Below are positions 18,043 through 25,806 of a DNA stretch of 64,000 nt, piece after piece. Under the pieces are notes generated by a model. It made no database searches and was not told the origin of the DNA. It was given only the letters and a program-made list of their open reading frames with translations. The stretch is from Clostridium sp. (GTDB taxonomy: Bacteria > Bacillota > Clostridia > Clostridiales > Clostridiaceae), in contig NZ_JARIDH010000044.1 in NCBI RefSeq assembly GCF_029267215.1, forward strand, positions 62,001 to 126,000. The letters run 5' to 3'. A program made the position numbers and the translations under genes. Every line of letters begins with the position of its first letter. Position 1 is the first letter of the stretch.

Positions 18043-19056
18043 ATGGTAAATATTAAAAAGTTATTTTCAAAGGAAAATAGAAATAAAAGTATAGCAGCTT
18101 GTTTAATGGGATTAGTTGTTGTAACTGGAGTAACAGTATTTTCAATGAGAAAAACTCTAAATATAGTAGTTAATGGAGAAAAAAAAGAGATTGTCACATA
18201 CAAGGGGACAGTACAAGGGGCTTTACACGATAATGGAATAAAAGTAGCACCTAAAGATAAAGTAAAACCTTCATTAGGAAGTAAGATATCAAAAAATGAA
18301 ACAATCACTATAAATACTGCAGTAAACTTAAGTGTTGAATCACAAGGTAAGGAATTAAAGGTTGTTAGTGCGGAAGATAATGTTTGTGATATGTTAAAAG
18401 CTGAGGGAATAGCTTTTGATGATAATGATAAGATTTTGCCAGGAAAATATGAAAAGCTAAAACCTGGGATGAATGTTAAAGTGGTAAAAGTTGATGTTAA
18501 AAAGATAAAAGAAGTTAAGCCAATAGAGTTCACTACAGAGGTTAAAAAAGATAATTCAAAACCACAATCATATACTAAGGTTTTAAAAGATGGACAAGAT
18601 GGAGAAAAAGAAGTAACTCGTGAGCTTGTTTATGAAAATGGAAAAGAAGTAAGTAATAGTGTGGTACAAGAGTTAGTTGTTAAGGAGCCTGTAAATAAAG
18701 AAGTTGTCAAAGGTACTAATAAAACTCAGACATTAAGCAGAGGAGGAGAGAGCATTAATTTCAAAAAGAAATTAAGTGTTAAATCCACTGCTTATACTCA
18801 TGAAAGTGGATCTAAAGAGGAGTATACAGCATCAGGAGTGCATGTTCTTAGAAATCCAAGAGGATATAGTACAATAGCTGTTGATCCTAATGTAATTCCA
18901 TTAGGATCAAAAGTTTATGTAGAAGGGTATGGATATGCTATTGCTGCAGACACAGGTGGTGCTATTAAAGGAAATAAAATAGATCTTTACTTTAATACAG
19001 AGGCTGAAGTATCTAATTGGGGAGTTAGAAATCTAGACATTTATATATTAAATTAA
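18043..19056 (+). CDS. cell-wall protein with DUF348, G5 and 3D domains (YabE/Rpf-like)
   Basis: About 337 residues. A signal-anchor helix (about 17-36) is followed by two ubiquitin-like DUF348 repeats (LNIVVNGEKKEIVTYKGTV and LSVESQGKELKVVSAEDNV), a G5 domain (IEFTTEVKKDNSK... to VVKGT) and a C-terminal 3D domain with the Asp triad (AVDPNVIPLGS, AADTGGAIKGNKIDLYF). This matches B. subtilis YabE and clostridial resuscitation-promoting-factor-like enzymes; the 3D domain resembles the MltA lytic transglycosylase barrel, so peptidoglycan cleavage outside the cell is likely. The start at 18043 follows GGAGGAG; an upstream ATG at 18001 lies inside the leader hairpin. Translation may be controlled by that hairpin. 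Confidence 0.88.
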   Translation: MVNIKKLFSKENRNKSIAACLMGLVVVTGVTVFSMRKTLNIVVNGEKKEIVTYKGTVQGALHDNGIKVAPKDKVKPSLGSKISKNETITINTAVNLSVESQGKELKVVSAEDNVCDMLKAEGIAFDDNDKILPGKYEKLKPGMNVKVVKVDVKKIKEVKPIEFTTEVKKDNSKPQSYTKVLKDGQDGEKEVTRELVYENGKEVSNSVVQELVVKEPVNKEVVKGTNKTQTLSRGGESINFKKKLSVKSTAYTHESGSKEEYTASGVHVLRNPRGYSTIAVDPNVIPLGSKVYVEGYGYAIAADTGGAIKGNKIDLYFNTEAEVSNWGVRNLDIYILN

Positions 19057-19063
19057 CTACGAT

Positions 19064-19094
19064 AAAAAACAGATCTTAAGATCTGTTTTTTTAT
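19064..19094 (+). terminator. intrinsic terminator after the G5/3D gene
   Basis: The palindrome AACAGATCTTAAGATCTGTT is followed by a T run. Confidence 0.9.
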
Positions 19095-19401
19095 TATATA
19101 TCAAGGTATAATGAGTAAAATATAGAACTTAAAAAGAAGTTATAATTTATTAATTTTTTATTTTATTTTTAATTTAAAATTCAAAATTATATTTATAATT
19201 AATATTTTTATATAGTAAAAATATTAAGATGATAATTTGAATGGTGAATATGAATAAAGTGTTAATTAAAGGCTTATTTAATTGTATTTTATTAGAAGTT
19301 ACAGGGATTAAATATTTATTTATATATTATTTAGTATTTGAAAGTTTGATTTTTCAAGGGTATACTTATAGAAAAATAAATGTTTAAGGAAGTGGTCTTT
19401 T
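19095..19401 (+). promoter_or_regulatory. AT-rich gap with a promoter for glutaminase
   Basis: About 300 bases with no gene that I can support. Near its end, TTGAAA (19338-19343) and TATACT (19361-19366) with 17-base spacing form a plausible sigma-A promoter for the glutaminase gene. Confidence 0.55.
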
Positions 19402-20331
19402 ATGAAAGAGTTATTGGAAAAAATAGTTGATAATAATAGAAAGTACATAAAAGATGGAGAAGTTGCGACTTATATACCTGCATTAGGAAAAGTCGATCCT
19501 AATCTTTTAGGGATTTCATTAGCTGATATAAGGTGTGATGGATATCATGAATACTCTGTTGGAGATTATGACAAAAGATTTGCAATTGAGAGTACATCTA
19601 AGGTGATTTCTTTAGCACTTGCCATATTAGACAATGGTTTAGAGTATGTATTTAATAAAGTTGGAACTGAACCTACTCATTTTGCTTTTAATTCAATTTT
19701 AAATATGCAAATAAGAGATAGTAAAAAACCAACAAATCCGTTTATAAATGCTGGTGCTATTGTAGTAACTTCATTAATAAAAGGAAAAAATAGTGAGGAA
19801 AAAATTGAGAGAATCTTAAACTTTATGAAAATGATCACAAATGATGATAATATATGTGTAAATAAAGAAATTTATTTATCTGAAAAAAGAACAGGAAATA
19901 CAAACAGATCCTTAGCATATTATATGGAAAGTCATAATATGTTAGAAGGAGACGTTGAAGATATATTAGATGCATATTTTATGCAATGCTCAATAGAAGT
20001 AAATACACTAGATTTAGCAAGAATAGGTGCAGTTTTAGCAAATAAAGGAATAATGCCTTGGAATGGAGAAAGAGCTATTCCTATGGAAGTTTGTACAATA
20101 ATCAAAAGCTTAATGACTACTTGTGGCTTATATGATGAATCAGGAGAGTTTGCAGTTCATATAGGAATACCAGCTAAAAGTGGTGTAGGTGGAGGAATAT
20201 TAGGAAGTGTACCTAATAAAATGGGCATAGGAATATTTGGTCCAGCTATTGATAAACAGGGTAATAGTACAGCAGGGGTTAAAATCCTTCAAGAATTATC
20301 AAAAGAGTTAGTTCTTGATATATTTGAATAA
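19402..20331 (+). CDS. glsA: glutaminase A
   Basis: A 309-residue cytoplasmic enzyme of the serine-dependent beta-lactamase-like fold that hydrolyses glutamine to glutamate and ammonia. The catalytic S-x-x-K is STSK at residues 64-67, and other family blocks include YIPALGKVDP near the start, NPFINAGAI, and KSGVGGGI near the C-terminus (glycine-rich substrate loop). The length is typical for the family. It has its own promoter and terminator. In clostridia this enzyme may assist acid resistance or nitrogen supply, which is not shown by sequence. Confidence 0.93.
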   Translation: MKELLEKIVDNNRKYIKDGEVATYIPALGKVDPNLLGISLADIRCDGYHEYSVGDYDKRFAIESTSKVISLALAILDNGLEYVFNKVGTEPTHFAFNSILNMQIRDSKKPTNPFINAGAIVVTSLIKGKNSEEKIERILNFMKMITNDDNICVNKEIYLSEKRTGNTNRSLAYYMESHNMLEGDVEDILDAYFMQCSIEVNTLDLARIGAVLANKGIMPWNGERAIPMEVCTIIKSLMTTCGLYDESGEFAVHIGIPAKSGVGGGILGSVPNKMGIGIFGPAIDKQGNSTAGVKILQELSKELVLDIFE

Positions 20332-20349
20332 TAAATTATAGATTGTTAT

Positions 20350-20405
20350 AAACTGGTTAAGATATATAAAATGTAAGATTTGTATTGCTTAACCAGTTTT
20401 TATTA
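20350..20405 (+). terminator. intrinsic terminator after glsA
   Basis: AAACTGGTTAAG (20350-20361) pairs perfectly with CTTAACCAGTTT (20388-20399), followed by T residues. The loop is long (26 bases). Confidence 0.75.
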
Positions 20406-20495
20406 TTTACTTTAAATAATAAAAATAAATTTTGAAAACACAGATAATTGTTATAAAATGAAGAATTTTAATTAATAGAGTAACTGAAAGCATTT

Positions 20496-20532
20496 CTTAA
20501 AAATATTTATATAGTAAAGAGATATTTTTAAG
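20496..20532 (+). promoter_or_regulatory. leader hairpin abutting the amidase Shine-Dalgarno
   Basis: CTTAAAAATAT (20496-20506) is perfectly complementary to ATATTTTTAAG (20522-20532), whose end enters the AAGGAGG ribosome binding site (20530-20536). It is AT-rich and therefore of modest stability. Confidence 0.4.
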
Positions 20533-20543
20533 GAGGTAATTAT

Positions 20544-21596
20544 ATGAAAATAGCAGTAAGAGGAGGACATAATTTTAAGGCAAGAGGAGCATCAGGTATA
20601 ATAGATGAAACTAAAGAAGATAGAAAGGTTTATAAAGCGTTAATAAAATATTTAAGACTAGCTGGACATGTTGTTATTGATGTTACTCCAGGAGATTGTA
20701 ATGCTAATACTGATTTATATTTAGGCGTTAAAAAAGCAGAAGAGAATGATGTTGATTTATTTGTTTCAATACATTTTGATAATGCTTATAGTAGTTATAA
20801 TGGGGCTTTAGGTACTGGAACTTGGGTTATGTCTAAAGGGGGAGAAGCAGAAAAATACGCAAGAAATATTGTTAATAGAGTTTCAAGTGGAACTGGACTT
20901 AAAAATAGAGGTGTAAAGTATAATTCAAGACTTTATGAACTTAGAAAAACTTCTATGCCAGCAGTTATTGTTGAAGTCTGTTTTTGTGAAGCTACAGAAG
21001 ATGTTAGAATATATAGAGAAAAAGGTTCAGATTTTATAGGGAAGTTGATTGCTGAAGGGATTTCAAATAAGTCTATAGAAGGGGATGAACCTTCAATACC
21101 AGATTTTGTTGAACCTCAAATTCCAGATGTTGAAATTCCAGAAAATAACAATAAGAAAAGTGAATTTTTAAAATTAACCAATGCTAAAGCCTTAGTTAAT
21201 CTAGATCCAAGAAGTAATCCTAGCAATAATTATAATGATTTAGGTGAAATATATAAAGGAGAAAGAATAAGAATTATTCCTGAAGTTTGCGATAAAAAAG
21301 ATTATTTGCCAGTAGCTTATTGGAAAGATGGTAGTAATTCAGAATCTTCAAAGGTTTGGATTAATTCAAGGCAAAGTTATTTAAAAATAGATACTAATGC
21401 AACCTCTTTTAATATAGTTACAGAGCTCGATGCAAGATATATGCCTTCACAAAGCTCAAATAGAATGGGGTATGTAAATAATAATGAAAGATTATATGTT
21501 CATAAGATTGAAAATGGATATGCATTAGCAACTTATTTTGCTGGAAAGGGATATAAGACAGCTTGGTTTACAGCAAAATATATTAAAATGGATTAA
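20544..21596 (+). CDS. N-acetylmuramoyl-L-alanine amidase (Amidase_3) with SH3-like tail
   Basis: A 350-residue zinc amidase that cleaves the bond between N-acetylmuramic acid and L-alanine in peptidoglycan. The N-terminal domain (1-175) has ligands His9 (RGGHN), an acidic residue in DETKEDR (Glu22 or Glu25), His77 (SIHFDN) and catalytic Glu144 (VIVEVCF). A Pro/Glu linker (about 180-205) leads to a C-terminal wall-binding region that looks like two SH3-type repeats. There is no signal peptide, a layout typical of phage endolysins or autolysins released by lysis, yet no phage genes surround it. Ribosome binding site AAGGAGG. Confidence 0.88.
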   Translation: MKIAVRGGHNFKARGASGIIDETKEDRKVYKALIKYLRLAGHVVIDVTPGDCNANTDLYLGVKKAEENDVDLFVSIHFDNAYSSYNGALGTGTWVMSKGGEAEKYARNIVNRVSSGTGLKNRGVKYNSRLYELRKTSMPAVIVEVCFCEATEDVRIYREKGSDFIGKLIAEGISNKSIEGDEPSIPDFVEPQIPDVEIPENNNKKSEFLKLTNAKALVNLDPRSNPSNNYNDLGEIYKGERIRIIPEVCDKKDYLPVAYWKDGSNSESSKVWINSRQSYLKIDTNATSFNIVTELDARYMPSQSSNRMGYVNNNERLYVHKIENGYALATYFAGKGYKTAWFTAKYIKMD

Positions 21597-21604
21597 ATAA
21601 CATG

Positions 21605-21640
21605 GAAAGATTCAGGCGATTTTTCTTGAATCTTTCTTTC
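21605..21640 (+). terminator. intrinsic terminator after the amidase gene
   Basis: GAAAGATTCA pairs with TGAATCTTTC around a 12-base loop, followed by TTTC. Confidence 0.75.
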
Positions 21641-21665
21641 TACATTATAAAACAATAGGTTTGTA

Positions 21666-21698
21666 TTTTATAATAAAATATGATTTTTTATTATAAAA
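21666..21698 (+). repeat. 13-bp inverted repeat upstream of the response regulator gene
   Basis: TTTTATAATAAAA (21666-21678) and TTTTATTATAAAA (21686-21698) are exact reverse complements seven bases apart. They overlap a direct repeat of TAAAATATGAT. They lie in the promoter region of the LytTR regulator and may be an operator, but pure AT composition makes chance plausible. Confidence 0.4.
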
Positions 21699-21748
21699 TA
21701 TGATAAAATTACAAAAGTACAATATATTAACTGGGGGAGATTATTAGC

Positions 21749-22459
21749 ATGATAAATATTGCTTTATGTGAAGATAATTTCTTGCAAAGAGAAAATTTAA
21801 AAGAAAACTTAGAAAAAATTTTAAAAAATATGGGGATTGAACACAAAATATATTCATTTGAAACTGGAGAAGCTTTAATAGACAATTATCCTAAAAAACT
21901 TGATATATTGTTTTTGGATATTCAAATGGGTGAGTTAAGTGGAATGGAAACCGCTAAAAGGATTAGAATTTATGATAATAAAGTTGAAATAATATTTTTG
22001 ACAGCTTTATGGGAGTATGTACAAAAGGGATATGAAGTTAGGGCTTTTAGGTATTTAATTAAACCCTTACACTTTAAAGAGTTAAAAGAGCAAGTGGATG
22101 CTTGTATAGAAAGTGTAATGGAAAAAAGAGGTTCATTTATAACAATAAAAGATAAAAGAAATATATTAAAAATTAAAACGGATGATATAGTATTTCTTGA
22201 AACTTTTAATAGAAAAGTTATAATACATACTTATTCAGAAGATTATGAGGTAAAAGCAAGTATGAGTAAGCTAGAAAAAGAGCTTGAAAGTTTAGGCTTT
22301 TTTAGATGTCATACAAGCTATATAGTAAATGTATCTAAGATTGAAGAACTTAAGAAAGATTCATTAATTATAAATTCAATGGTACTTCCTGTAAGTAAGT
22401 ATAGAATGAAGAATTTAAAGATAAAGCTTACAAGTGTTTTAGGTGATTTAATATGTTAG
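21749..22459 (+). CDS. virR: LytTR-type response regulator (VirR-like)
   Basis: A 236-residue response regulator. The receiver domain (1-120) has acidic residues CEDN, phospho-acceptor Asp57 in LFLDIQM, and Lys105; the C-terminal LytTR DNA-binding domain (130-232) contains FFRCHTS at 184-190 and SKYR at 216-219. Length, Asp57, and the positions of the FxRxHxS and SK(H/Y)R motifs coincide with what I recall of C. perfringens VirR, which activates toxin genes. The SKHR motif described there reads SKYR here, so a close paralogue or species variant remains possible. It overlaps the kinase gene by 7 bases. Confidence 0.75.
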   Translation: MINIALCEDNFLQRENLKENLEKILKNMGIEHKIYSFETGEALIDNYPKKLDILFLDIQMGELSGMETAKRIRIYDNKVEIIFLTALWEYVQKGYEVRAFRYLIKPLHFKELKEQVDACIESVMEKRGSFITIKDKRNILKIKTDDIVFLETFNRKVIIHTYSEDYEVKASMSKLEKELESLGFFRCHTSYIVNVSKIEELKKDSLIINSMVLPVSKYRMKNLKIKLTSVLGDLIC

Positions 22460-23781
22460 AAAATATTATGTTTTGGGATATGATAGAGACGTTAGCTATT
22501 CTAGTTGAATGGATTAGCTTTTTAGTTGTTATTGATAATTTTAGTAGTAGAAAACACGATAAGAAGTACATATGCTTTTCTTTTATAGTAGTTTTAATAT
22601 TAACATTATTATTAAAAGTTTTAGACGTATATCCAAATAGAAGAATAATAATTTGTTTTTTTATTGGATTAGTTTTTTATAAAGTTAATTTTAATGTAAA
22701 TAACATAAAATCTATAATAATATCACTTTTATTTTGGTTATTTATGATAAGTGCTGAAGCCTTAGCCATAAGTTTAATTGTTAAGTTTAATGGGATAAGC
22801 AATATGAGTGAAATATTAAATCCTACTTTCTATAGAGTAGAAACCATATTATTATCAAAGATTATACTGATTTCTTTAATTATTGTATTAAAGTGTTTAA
22901 ATTTACATATAGAGATTGGAAAAGGAGAATTTTTTTGTATTTTAATGCCCATAATAACTAATATAATAGTTATTCTTGTAATATTTGGATATATATTTAG
23001 TGAAAGTAAAAATGAAGCTTATAGTAGAGCATCTATTTTTCTCTTATCAATATTATTACTTATGTCAAATCTATCTATAATGTTTATAGTAGGAAAAATA
23101 ATAAAGAATAATAAATTAAAACTAGAAAATGAATTTATAAAAAATAAATTAGAGATGGAATGTAAGTATTATTCAAATTTGAGTGAGAATGAAGAAAGAG
23201 TAAAGAGACTTTATCATGATATGAAAAATCATATTATATGTCTTAATGGAAAAGAAAATGACTATCAGTGGAAAAGGGCGTATATAGACCATATAAATTC
23301 AGAATTAAATAAATTTTCTCTTATGTTTAAAACTGGAAATGAGGCTTTAGATATTATACTAAATAACAAAAATGAAACTTGTAAAAATAATAACATAGAA
23401 TTAAAAGTAGTTATAGATTTTTCAAAAATAGATTTTATAGAGTATTTTGATATATGCACAATATTTTCAAATGCTTTAGATAATGCTATTGAGGCTTGCA
23501 ATAAGGTTTATGAAGGAAAAAAATACATATCTTTAAAAGGAACATATGTAAATAGCTTTTACATAATAAAAATAGAAAACTCAAAGGTTAATAAGCTTAG
23601 AAAGGTGAATTTTGATTTTTTAACAGATAAAAAGGATAGATTTCTCCATGGCATAGGACTTAAGAACATAAGAAATGCAGTAGAAAAATATAGTGGAGAA
23701 ATGATTGTTGAGTCAAAAGAAAATAAATTTACTTTGAAAATATTAATACCAATAAAATCAAAGAAGCCAAGAAACGATTAA
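22453..23781 (+). CDS. virS: membrane sensor histidine kinase, GHKL type (VirS-like)
   Basis: A 442-residue kinase with about six hydrophobic segments in residues 1-215, then a dimerisation helix and a GHKL ATPase domain. The phospho-acceptor His255 is in RLYHDMKNH, and the N-box is FSNALDNAIEAC (about 338-349). AgrC/VirS-type kinases sense peptides and phosphorylate the LytTR partner encoded just upstream. His255 matches the number I recall for VirS. The 7-base overlap indicates translational coupling. Whether this pair is VirRS itself or a homologue depends on sequence comparison. Confidence 0.78.
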   Translation: MLENIMFWDMIETLAILVEWISFLVVIDNFSSRKHDKKYICFSFIVVLILTLLLKVLDVYPNRRIIICFFIGLVFYKVNFNVNNIKSIIISLLFWLFMISAEALAISLIVKFNGISNMSEILNPTFYRVETILLSKIILISLIIVLKCLNLHIEIGKGEFFCILMPIITNIIVILVIFGYIFSESKNEAYSRASIFLLSILLLMSNLSIMFIVGKIIKNNKLKLENEFIKNKLEMECKYYSNLSENEERVKRLYHDMKNHIICLNGKENDYQWKRAYIDHINSELNKFSLMFKTGNEALDIILNNKNETCKNNNIELKVVIDFSKIDFIEYFDICTIFSNALDNAIEACNKVYEGKKYISLKGTYVNSFYIIKIENSKVNKLRKVNFDFLTDKKDRFLHGIGLKNIRNAVEKYSGEMIVESKENKFTLKILIPIKSKKPRND

Positions 23782-23799
23782 GTTTCAAAGCTTCTTTTA
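23763..23799 (+). terminator. terminator overlapping the kinase stop codon
   Basis: Nested complementary blocks GAAGC..GCTTC and GAAAC..GTTTC around the TAA, followed by TTTTAT. Confidence 0.65.
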
Positions 23800-23972
23800 T
23801 TATTTATATATTTGGTGACTATGATAATTATAGTACATTTTTAAAAATTTTAGAAGAGTGATTTTTAGTGACATCTTCTTATAAATCACATATTATTATA
23901 TAATATTAAGTAAATACTAAAGGAATAATTATATATTCTTTTAATAAATAAAAATATATGGAGGAAATTAAT

Positions 23973-24842
23973 TTGAAAAAATTTTTAGCTATAATAAGTA
24001 CAATTACTATGCTTAGCTTTGTGGGATGTTCATCTCAGGGAGTAAAAAATAATGTTAATGCTTCGATTAAGAAGGAATTAAAAGTAACATACTTAAATGT
24101 TGGACAAGGAGATAGTGAACTTGTTGAAGTTAATGGGAAAACAATGTTAATAGATGCTGGACCAAATTCAAATGCTAATGAACTTGTTAAAGATTTAAAA
24201 GAAAGAGGGATTAAAACTATAGATATTGCTATAGCAACTCATCCTCATGAAGATCATATTGGAGGAATGGATGAGGTTTTAGAAAATTTTGATGTTAAAT
24301 CTTTTTATGCACCTAAGGTAGCCCATACTACAAAAACATATGAAAATATGCTAAAGGCAATTAAAAATGAGGGTATAAAGCTTAAGCAAATAAAAGAAGG
24401 AACAAAATTAGATTTAGGAAAAGGTGTTGATATAGAGGTTTATACACCAGTTAAATCAAGTTATGATGATTTAAATAATTATTCTCCAATAATGAAGATT
24501 TCTTATGGAAAAACTGCATTTATGTTTACAGGGGATGCTGAAAAAGAAGCAGAGCAGGAAGCTTTGAAAGAACATAAGAATTTAAAGGCAAATGTTTTAA
24601 AACTTGGACATCATGGTTCTAATTCATCAACTAGTGAGCCTTTTTTAAAAGCTGTAGACCCAAGTATTGCAATAGTTTCTTGTGCTAAAAATAATAAATA
24701 TGGTCATCCACATAAGGAAACAATGACTAAGCTTAAAAATTCCAAAGTGAAAGTTTATGAAACTTTTAAAGATGGTGATATAACAATAACATCAAATGGG
24801 AAAAGTTTAGGAGTTACTTTACATAGTGAAAATACTAATTAA
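23973..24842 (+). CDS. secreted lipoprotein with ComEC-like metallo-beta-lactamase domain
   Basis: About 289 residues. A lipoprotein signal (MKKFLAIISTITMLSFVG before Cys) anchors an MBL-fold hydrolase resembling the C-terminal ComEC nuclease domain. It shows the opening VTYLNVGQGDSELVE, metal-binding HPHEDHIGG (HxHxDH), a FTGDAE aspartate and LGHHGS, then YGHPH. Stand-alone ComEC-like hydrolases of this kind are probably extracellular nucleases or phosphoesterases. The TTG at 23973 is preferred over an upstream ATG at 23958, which lies in the GGAGG ribosome binding site. No competence genes are adjacent. Confidence 0.85.
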   Translation: MKKFLAIISTITMLSFVGCSSQGVKNNVNASIKKELKVTYLNVGQGDSELVEVNGKTMLIDAGPNSNANELVKDLKERGIKTIDIAIATHPHEDHIGGMDEVLENFDVKSFYAPKVAHTTKTYENMLKAIKNEGIKLKQIKEGTKLDLGKGVDIEVYTPVKSSYDDLNNYSPIMKISYGKTAFMFTGDAEKEAEQEALKEHKNLKANVLKLGHHGSNSSTSEPFLKAVDPSIAIVSCAKNNKYGHPHKETMTKLKNSKVKVYETFKDGDITITSNGKSLGVTLHSENTN

Positions 24843-24862
24843 ATTTATTACAAAGCAGAATG

Positions 24863-24891
24863 TTGATTTTTGATGGTATATAGTATATAAT
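24863..24891 (+). promoter_or_regulatory. promoter of the preQ1-controlled queT unit
   Basis: TTGATT (24863-24868) and TATAAT (24886-24891) with 17-base spacing, about 20 bases before the aptamer. Confidence 0.65.
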
Positions 24892-24910
24892 TGCCTAGAA
24901 AATAGCATAT

Positions 24911-25035
24911 AGACAGTTCGGAAGCCTCCTGTCTTTAAATAAAACTACGGTGTTTTAAGTGAATTATAGTTTTTAATATAATATTAGTTAGCATACTTTA
25001 AACCGTAGATTTTTTCTGCGGTTTTATTTTTTTAG
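24911..25035 (+). ncRNA. preQ1-I riboswitch with terminator/antiterminator
   Basis: The aptamer has P1 GACAG/CTGTC (24912-24916 with 24929-24933) enclosing TTCGGAAGCCTC, then the A-rich tail TTTAAATAAAACTACGG typical of class I preQ1 switches, in which the tail GG pairs with the loop CC. CTACGGT (24945-24951) can pair with ACCGTAG (25002-25008) as an antiterminator; the same ACCGTAG forms a terminator stem (25000-25008 with 25016-25024) followed by T residues. preQ1 binding hides CGG and so permits termination: an OFF switch. It precedes queT directly, which confirms the ligand. Confidence 0.85.
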
Positions 25036-25148
25036 AATTAAAATGATATTTATATTTTGAAATATCATTTATTAGTAGTGAATTTTTTGTTCTTAAAACA
25101 GCATAGTTAATAGGAAACTTACGAATTTGTGGTGATTTAGGAGGAATT

Positions 25149-25652
25149 ATGAAGGATAAAAATATTAAAAGAATAGTTGTATCAGCACTTATAGCAGCTT
25201 TGTATGCAGTTTTAACATTAGCTTTGGCACCTATAAGTTATGGTGGAGTTCAGTTTAGAGTAGCAGAGATAATGGTTTTATTAGCATTTTTTAACTCAGA
25301 TTATATAGTTGGTTTAACATTAGGATGTTTTATTTCAAATATACTTGGGCCAAATGGAGTAGTTGATGTGGTTTTAGGTACTTTTGCTACATTTATAAGT
25401 GTATGGGCTATATATTTAACTGGAAAATATATTAAAGGCAAAAAATCTATGTGGATTGCATCAGTATGGCCAACAATTTTTAATGGCTTAATAATTGGTT
25501 GGATGCTTAACTATGTTTATGGATTACCACTTTTTTTATCAATGGCAGAGGTAGCTATAGGAGAATTTGTAGTTATAACAATTATAGGAGTGCCAGTAGT
25601 TAAGTTTATAGAAAGTAAATATCCTAATAAATTAAGGGCTTTAATGAAATAA
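25149..25652 (+). CDS. queT: queuosine precursor transporter QueT (ECF S component)
   Basis: A 167-residue membrane protein with about six hydrophobic helices, the substrate-binding S subunit of an energy-coupling-factor transporter for a queuine/preQ1 precursor. Family features are the N-terminal ALIAALYAVLTLALAPISYGGVQFRVAE segment and WPTIFNGLIIGWML. The preQ1-I riboswitch upstream independently supports the substrate. The ECF energising subunits are not encoded here, as expected for a shared module. Ribosome binding site AGGAGG. Confidence 0.93.
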   Translation: MKDKNIKRIVVSALIAALYAVLTLALAPISYGGVQFRVAEIMVLLAFFNSDYIVGLTLGCFISNILGPNGVVDVVLGTFATFISVWAIYLTGKYIKGKKSMWIASVWPTIFNGLIIGWMLNYVYGLPLFLSMAEVAIGEFVVITIIGVPVVKFIESKYPNKLRALMK

Positions 25653-25699
25653 GTTAGTCAATAAATTTATATAAAAAGATTAAAATTTAAAATTTTTCT

Positions 25700-25745
25700 A
25701 AAAGAGTAAAAGTATAGTATATATTTTTACTCTTTTATTTTTTTA
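25700..25745 (+). terminator. intrinsic terminator after queT
   Basis: A 12-bp perfect stem AAAAGAGTAAAA/TTTTACTCTTTT followed by a T run. Confidence 0.85.
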
Positions 25746-25806
25746 AAGACAAAATAAGATAAAATTGTTATAATAACAAAAGAGTTTTATTTGTGAGGTG
25801 ATTTAA

